Source: Anaerostipes caccae L1-92
GTDB lineage: Bacteria > Bacillota > Clostridia > Lachnospirales > Lachnospiraceae
NCBI RefSeq assembly: GCF_014467075.1
Contig: NZ_AP023027.1
Location: 953,001-1,017,000, forward strand
Direction: 5' to 3'
Length of the DNA stretch: 64,000 bases
In this document: in pieces, positions 60,138-64,000 of the stretch
Layout of the letters: each line of letters begins with the position of its first letter
Position numbering within the stretch: position 1 is the stretch's first letter
Notes under the pieces: model-generated
The model's database searches: none
The model's input: the letters and a program-made list of their open reading frames with translations, nothing else
Told to the model about the DNA's origin: nothing
Translations under genes and position numbers: made by a program

Positions 60138-61739
60138 ATGAAATTAATGTTTATCGGAGCAGACCATGAAGTAACGGGCAGCTGTCATTACGTGGAGGCG
60201 TGCGGGAAGCGTTTTTTGGTTGACTATGGAATGGAGCAGGGAAAGAATGTTTATGAGAATGCGGAACTTCCGGTAAATCCGTCAGAAATTGATTTTGTGC
60301 TGCTGACCCATGCCCATATTGATCATTCGGGACTGCTTCCGCTGTTATATGCCAATGGCTTCAGGGGCAGTGTCATTGCCACAAAAGCCACCAAAGATCT
60401 CTGTGATATCATGCTCCGTGACAGCGCCCACATTCAGGAGTTTGAGGCGGAGTGGAAGAACCGGAAGGCCAGACGGTCAGGGAAGCCGGAAGAGCCTCCT
60501 CTGTATACGATGGATGACGCGGTAAGTGTTATGGAGCAGTTCAAGGGCTGTCAGTATAACGAGAAATTAGAAGTGAGCCGGGGTATCAGCGTACGTTTTA
60601 CAGATATAGGACATCTGCTCGGTTCAGCCAGCATTGAGGTATGGCTCACTGAGGCGGACACCCAGAAAAAGATTGTCTTCTCCGGTGATATCGGAAATAA
60701 TAATCAGCCTCTGATCAAAGACCCCCATTATACGGAGAGTGCAGATTATGTGGTGATGGAATCTACCTACGGAGACCGTTTTCATGAGAGTCATCCCGAT
60801 TATGTCGGAGAACTTGCCGGTTTGATTCAAAAGACCTTTGACCGGGGCGGAAATGTGGTGATCCCGTCATTTGCGGTGGGAAGGACCCAGGAGCTTCTGT
60901 ACTATATCCGCCAGATCAAAGAGGAGCGCAGGGTGAAGAACCACGGGGATTTTGCCGTGTATGTAGACAGTCCTCTTGCAGTGGAGGCCACCAACGTTTT
61001 TCAGGAAAACATACATGACACATTTGATGAGGATGCCATGGCGCTGATCAATCAGGGCATCAATCCGATCACTTTCTCCAATCTGAAATTATCCATCACA
61101 AGCAATGATTCCAAGGCGATCAATTTTGATGAAGAACGGAAGGTGATCATCTCCGCTTCCGGAATGTGTGAGGCGGGAAGGATACGGCATCATTTAAAGC
61201 ATAATCTGTGGAAGCCTGAAAATACGATTGTGTTTGTCGGATACCAGGCTTACGGCACGTTGGGCCGTGCTCTTGTGGAAGGGGCAAAAGAAGTCCGGCT
61301 GTTCGGTGAGACCATCAAAGTGGAAGCCGATGTGGTGCGCCTGGAAGGAATGAGCGGACATGCGGACAAAAAAGGACTCTCTGTGTGGGCGGAGGCTTTT
61401 AAAGACCAGCCTGAAAAATTTTTCATCGTTCACGGAGAGGATGAGACCTGTGACAGCTTTGCCCAATACCTGGAAAGTGAATGCGGCAGGAAGGCAGAAG
61501 CACCGTACAGCGGGGATATTTTTGATCTGGCTGCAGGAGAGTGGGAGCTCAGGGTTGCGCCGAAGAAAGTGCCGGAAAGCAGGAAGGGCACGAGAAGAGC
61601 CAATGCTGTATTTGCAAGGCTGCTGGCTGCAGGCGAGCGCTTGATGTCTGTTATACGGAAAAGTGAGGGCGGGGCCAACAAGGATCTGGCCAGATTTGCG
61701 GATCAGATCAATGCTCTCTGTGACAAATGGGAGCGATGA
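60138..61739 (+). CDS. MBL-fold/beta-CASP ribonuclease-like protein
   Basis: 533 residues. Metallo-beta-lactamase motifs HAHIDHSG, SGDIG, and beta-CASP motifs STYGDRFHE, SASGMCEAGRIRHHLK, GYQAYGTLGRAL, GMSGHADKKGL, HGE. The domain matches the YSH1/RNA-specificity exonuclease group; cytoplasmic. The ~90 C-terminal residues are outside the core. ATG 60138 is 8 nt after GAGGAGG; ATG 60132 is too close. Confidence 0.93.
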   Translation: MKLMFIGADHEVTGSCHYVEACGKRFLVDYGMEQGKNVYENAELPVNPSEIDFVLLTHAHIDHSGLLPLLYANGFRGSVIATKATKDLCDIMLRDSAHIQEFEAEWKNRKARRSGKPEEPPLYTMDDAVSVMEQFKGCQYNEKLEVSRGISVRFTDIGHLLGSASIEVWLTEADTQKKIVFSGDIGNNNQPLIKDPHYTESADYVVMESTYGDRFHESHPDYVGELAGLIQKTFDRGGNVVIPSFAVGRTQELLYYIRQIKEERRVKNHGDFAVYVDSPLAVEATNVFQENIHDTFDEDAMALINQGINPITFSNLKLSITSNDSKAINFDEERKVIISASGMCEAGRIRHHLKHNLWKPENTIVFVGYQAYGTLGRALVEGAKEVRLFGETIKVEADVVRLEGMSGHADKKGLSVWAEAFKDQPEKFFIVHGEDETCDSFAQYLESECGRKAEAPYSGDIFDLAAGEWELRVAPKKVPESRKGTRRANAVFARLLAAGERLMSVIRKSEGGANKDLARFADQINALCDKWER

Positions 61740-61780
61740 AAGTATAAGAGCATTAGATGTGATCATGAAGGAGGAAACAG

Positions 61781-61978
61781 ATGAAGGTTTTAAAGTCCGA
61801 GGAGATGCTGTGCGACCACTGTGTGGATCGGATCAAGATCGGTCTTATGGACGCGGGCATTGAAGCGGAAGTTGAACTGAGTGATAAAAGCATCATCCTT
61901 CCGGAAGATGATGATACACTGATCGAAAAAGCAAAAGAAGTTTTGGGGGATCTGGGATATTTTGCACAGGAAATGTAA
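61781..61978 (+). CDS. Heavy-metal-associated (HMA) domain protein, copper chaperone-like
   Basis: 65 residues forming one ferredoxin-like HMA fold with the metal site CDHC (C11-x-x-C14) after the MKVLKSEEML strand. Such proteins bind Cu(I) or Zn(II). No P-type ATPase gene adjoins it, and the usual MxCxxC start is MLCDHC, which still fits. GAAGGAGG precedes ATG 61781. Confidence 0.85.
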   Translation: MKVLKSEEMLCDHCVDRIKIGLMDAGIEAEVELSDKSIILPEDDDTLIEKAKEVLGDLGYFAQEM

Positions 61979-62050
61979 AATACCCGGATGATCCGGGAAC
62001 TGTCCATAGAGACGTGCAATTTTCAGGCAATCGTGATACAATCATTGAGT

Positions 62051-62114
62051 ATGACATTTTCCACATGATTTCCGTCCGGCTCTTAGAATGCCTCACTCCA
62101 ATCATGTGGAAAAT
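62051..62114. repeat. Long inverted repeat (15-bp arms)
   Basis: ATTTTCCACATGATT (62056-62070) and AATCATGTGGAAAAT (62100-62114) are perfectly complementary across a 29-nt loop. The left part ATGACATTTTCCACA recurs as a direct repeat at 62233-62247. Confidence 0.8.
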
Positions 62115-62171
62115 GGACGTGATATCTACTGGATAAGTATCCATCAAACAAATGGAATTGTCCAACGATAG

Positions 62172-62229
62172 TTTTTTAGCACTATTGGAGGAATGCATTT
62201 CAAAGCGTGACGGAAATAGTGCTAAAAAA
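62172..62229. repeat. Long inverted repeat (14-bp arms)
   Basis: TTTTTTAGCACTAT (62172-62185) and ATAGTGCTAAAAAA (62216-62229) are perfectly complementary across 30 nt. With the previous repeat and the family 2 copy it accounts for the gap 61979-62335. Confidence 0.8.
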
Positions 62230-62252
62230 TTCATGACATTTTCCACAGAGCA

Positions 62253-62302
62253 TACCGTATTTTATACCCTTCGGGTGTGCACGCTTTGTGTGATAAGGTA
62301 TT
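62253..62302. repeat. Palindromic repeat, family 2, diverged copy
   Basis: CCGTATTTTATACCC, then a GGGTG-CACGC-TTTG-TGTG hairpin and AAGGTATTA, matching 33052-33100 with several substitutions, some paired across stems. It ends about 25 nt before the next gene's RBS. Confidence 0.7.
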
Positions 62303-62335
62303 ACATTTTTAAAAACATAGGAGTAACGATGAAGA

Positions 62336-63064
62336 ATGAGAGAGACTATAAACTCCGCCGTGAGGATTAATAAATTTTTAAGTCAGGCAGGCCTGTGTTC
62401 CAGAAGGCAGGCTGATTTTTATGTAGAGCAGGGCAAAGTGACGGTTGACGGAAAAACAGCCGAGCCGGGGACAAAGGTTTGTGAGGGGCAGGAAGTCTGT
62501 TTTAATGGAAAGCCGGTCCGGATGGATACTCAGACAGTATATCTTGCATACAATAAACCGAAAGGTATCGTTTGTACATCAAGCAAAGAGGAAGCCAACA
62601 ATATTATTGACGCTGTCGGTTATCCCTCTAGAATCTATCCTGTGGGCCGCTTGGACAAAGATTCCCAGGGACTGATCCTGCTGACCAATGACGGGGAAGC
62701 CGCCAATGAGATCATGAAAGCCAGGAATTATCATGAAAAGGAATATGAGGTAACGGTCAATAAAAGGATCACCAACGATTTTATCCAGGGGATGAGAAAC
62801 GGAGTGCCCCTTTCAGAGCTTGACACAGTGACGAGAAAATGTACTGTGAAGAAAGAGGGGCCCGATAGTTTCCGAATTATTCTCACTCAGGGGTTAAACC
62901 GGCAGATCCGCAGAATGTGTGAATATTTTGGATACAGGGTTACCAAACTAAGAAGAGTCCGGGTCATGAATATCAGGCTCGGCAATTTGAAAGAAGGATC
63001 CTACCGGAAGCTTACGCCGGAGGAAATAAAAATGTTAAAAGAGGAACTGATCCGTGAAAGATAA
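62336..63064 (+). CDS. 23S rRNA pseudouridine synthase, RluB/RluF (RsuA) family
   Basis: 242 residues. N-terminal S4 RNA-binding domain (RINKFLSQAGLCSRRQADFYV), then the catalytic core with GRLDKDSQGLILLTNDG (Asp nucleophile), and the C-terminal RQIRRMCEYFGYRVTKL signature. It isomerises a uridine in 23S rRNA. The start is uncertain: ATG 62336 lies in frame but AGGAG (62319-62323) is better spaced for ATG 62329 of a 13-codon frame that ends at 62370, and GTG 62360 gives the family-typical MRINKFL start. Confidence 0.92.
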   Translation: MRETINSAVRINKFLSQAGLCSRRQADFYVEQGKVTVDGKTAEPGTKVCEGQEVCFNGKPVRMDTQTVYLAYNKPKGIVCTSSKEEANNIIDAVGYPSRIYPVGRLDKDSQGLILLTNDGEAANEIMKARNYHEKEYEVTVNKRITNDFIQGMRNGVPLSELDTVTRKCTVKKEGPDSFRIILTQGLNRQIRRMCEYFGYRVTKLRRVRVMNIRLGNLKEGSYRKLTPEEIKMLKEELIRER

Positions 63065-64000
63065 GTTTGACCGAATGAAAGAGCTGATCCATATCCTGAG
63101 CGAGGCATCCAAAGCCTATTATCAGGAAAATAGAGAGCTCATGAGTAATTTTGAATATGACAAGCTTTATGATGAACTTTTGGAGCTGGAGAAAGAGACA
63201 GATACGGTGCTGGCCGACAGCCCTTCGATTCATGTGGGATATGAACTTCTAACTTCTCTGGAAAAAGAACCCCACTCATCCCCGATGCTTTCTCTGGACA
63301 AGACAAAAGAGGTGGGACAGCTGGAAGAATGGCTGGGAGACCAAAAGGGCCTTTTGTCATGGAAACTGGACGGGCTTACCATTGTTCTTACGTACCAGGA
63401 AGGCGTTCTTTTAAAAGCCGTGACCCGGGGGAACGGGGAAGTGGGCGAAGTCGTCACGAACAATGCAAAGGTATTTGTAAATCTGCCCAAAAAGATCGCG
63501 TATAAAGGAACCCTTGTAATCCGGGGAGAAGCCGTGATTCATTATTCTGATTTTCGGCGGATGAACGAAGAGATGGAAGACCTGGACAGCAGATATAAAA
63601 ACCCGAGGAATCTTTGCAGCGGTTCTGTCAGGCAGCTGAACAATGAAGTGACAGCCAAACGAAACGTCCGCTTTTATGGTTTTTCCGTGGCAGATGTTCC
63701 GGATGTGGATTTTCATAATTCTGTAGAGGAGAAATTCATCTGGGCAAGATCTCTTGGCTTTGATATCGTGGATTACGTGGCGGTGACGAAAGATACGGTG
63801 GCAGAGGAAGTGGAGCGCTTCTCACAGGCCATCGAGAACAATGATCAGCCTTCCGACGGCCTGGTGCTGATCTATGATGATATTGCATACGGCAGGAGTC
63901 TTGGAACGACAGCCAAATTTCCGAGGGATTCCATCGCTTTTAAGTGGGCGGATGAGATCGCGGAGACGACACTGAAAGAGATCGAATGGAGTCCCTCAAG
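63054..64000 (+). CDS. ligA: NAD-dependent DNA ligase LigA (N-terminal part, runs off the window)
   Basis: The visible 315 residues hold domain Ia (EYDKLYDELLELEKETD; DSPSIHVGYEL), the adenylation site WKLDGLTIVLTY with the catalytic Lys of KxDG, GNGEVGEVVTNNAK, NPRNLCSGSVRQL, and DQPSDGLVLIYDD. The enzyme seals nicks using NAD. GTG 63054 is preferred: GAGGA ends 8 nt upstream, and the gene overlaps the previous stop by 11 bp; ATG 63075 is an alternative. The 3' end (OB, zinc, HhH, BRCT parts) lies beyond 64000. Confidence 0.95.
   Translation, partial: MKDKFDRMKELIHILSEASKAYYQENRELMSNFEYDKLYDELLELEKETDTVLADSPSIHVGYELLTSLEKEPHSSPMLSLDKTKEVGQLEEWLGDQKGLLSWKLDGLTIVLTYQEGVLLKAVTRGNGEVGEVVTNNAKVFVNLPKKIAYKGTLVIRGEAVIHYSDFRRMNEEMEDLDSRYKNPRNLCSGSVRQLNNEVTAKRNVRFYGFSVADVPDVDFHNSVEEKFIWARSLGFDIVDYVAVTKDTVAEEVERFSQAIENNDQPSDGLVLIYDDIAYGRSLGTTAKFPRDSIAFKWADEIAETTLKEIEWSPS

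Noticed and set aside
61893..62246. Possible transposase remnant on the minus strand
   Set aside because: The frame is made mostly of the inverted repeats; no transposase motif could be recognised.

Overview
The window is one contiguous stretch of a low- to mid-GC Firmicutes chromosome, most likely a gut Lachnospiraceae (Anaerostipes/Blautia-like; the genus is inference). Support: the SCIFF peptide with its radical SAM maturase, TIGR04086, DUF4250 and DUF1700 proteins, a fused SecDF, RNase Y, strong AGGAGG-type ribosome binding sites with frequent GTG/TTG starts, and tRNA genes without encoded CCA. There is no transposase, phage or plasmid gene; most of the window is ordinary chromosome.

Layout. 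1-1000: tail of a membrane protein, a promoter-driven three-repeat CRISPR-like unit with no cas genes, and a small membrane protein. 1000-6100: a structured dispersed repeat, then a leucine-rich-repeat / vWA / MoxR-ATPase / small protein / macrodomain gene run. 6100-10700: Crp/Fnr regulator, rubredoxin, a compact operon (YbaK-type deacylase, carbonic anhydrase, fluoride channel, small proteins, DUF4250), then a second CRISPR-like unit with the same leader. 10700-24000: AraC regulator, ABC/FtsX exporter, GH13 glycosidase, RNase Y, a hexitol PTS operon (sorbitol-6-P dehydrogenase-like SDR, MtlA IICBA, DeoR regulator, MtlD-like dehydrogenase) and a NUDIX hydrolase. 24000-35400: SpoIIM-like protein, DAHP synthase, FMN riboswitch with ribU, hotdog thioesterase, phosphatase, DUF1700, M20 amidohydrolase, threonine synthase, sigma factor, DUF2461, and a GntR-controlled ABC exporter. 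35400-46300: a PP2C / membrane Ser-Thr kinase / Ig-like protein operon, S1 protein, aroC, tgt, yajC, MetE-like enzyme, PHP phosphoesterase. 46300-57900: SCIFF and its maturase, secDF, recJ, HAD phosphatase, sbcD, sbcC, a secreted C39-type peptidase. 57900-64000: second copy of the structured repeat, tRNA-Val and tRNA-Met, ispF with a Cys-rich tail, GNAT, beta-CASP nuclease, HMA protein, a palindrome-rich gap, an RluB/F-type pseudouridine synthase and the start of ligA.

How parts work together. aroF-type DAHP synthase and aroC are the first and last steps of the shikimate pathway. The hexitol operon imports and phosphorylates a hexitol and oxidises it to fructose-6-phosphate. yajC and secDF belong to the Sec translocon, with the SCIFF genes between them. 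sbcD/sbcC, recJ and ligA are DNA repair/replication genes.

The most unusual content is non-coding: (i) two paralogous CRISPR-like mini-arrays sharing a promoter-bearing leader, 9.6 kb apart and without cas genes; (ii) a ~120-bp multi-hairpin element in two copies 57 kb apart; (iii) a shorter palindromic repeat near 33.0 kb and 62.3 kb; (iv) two long stem-loops at 62.05-62.23 kb. Among the proteins, the vWA/MoxR/LRR/macrodomain run and the PASTA-less kinase operon are the best candidates for under-described systems.
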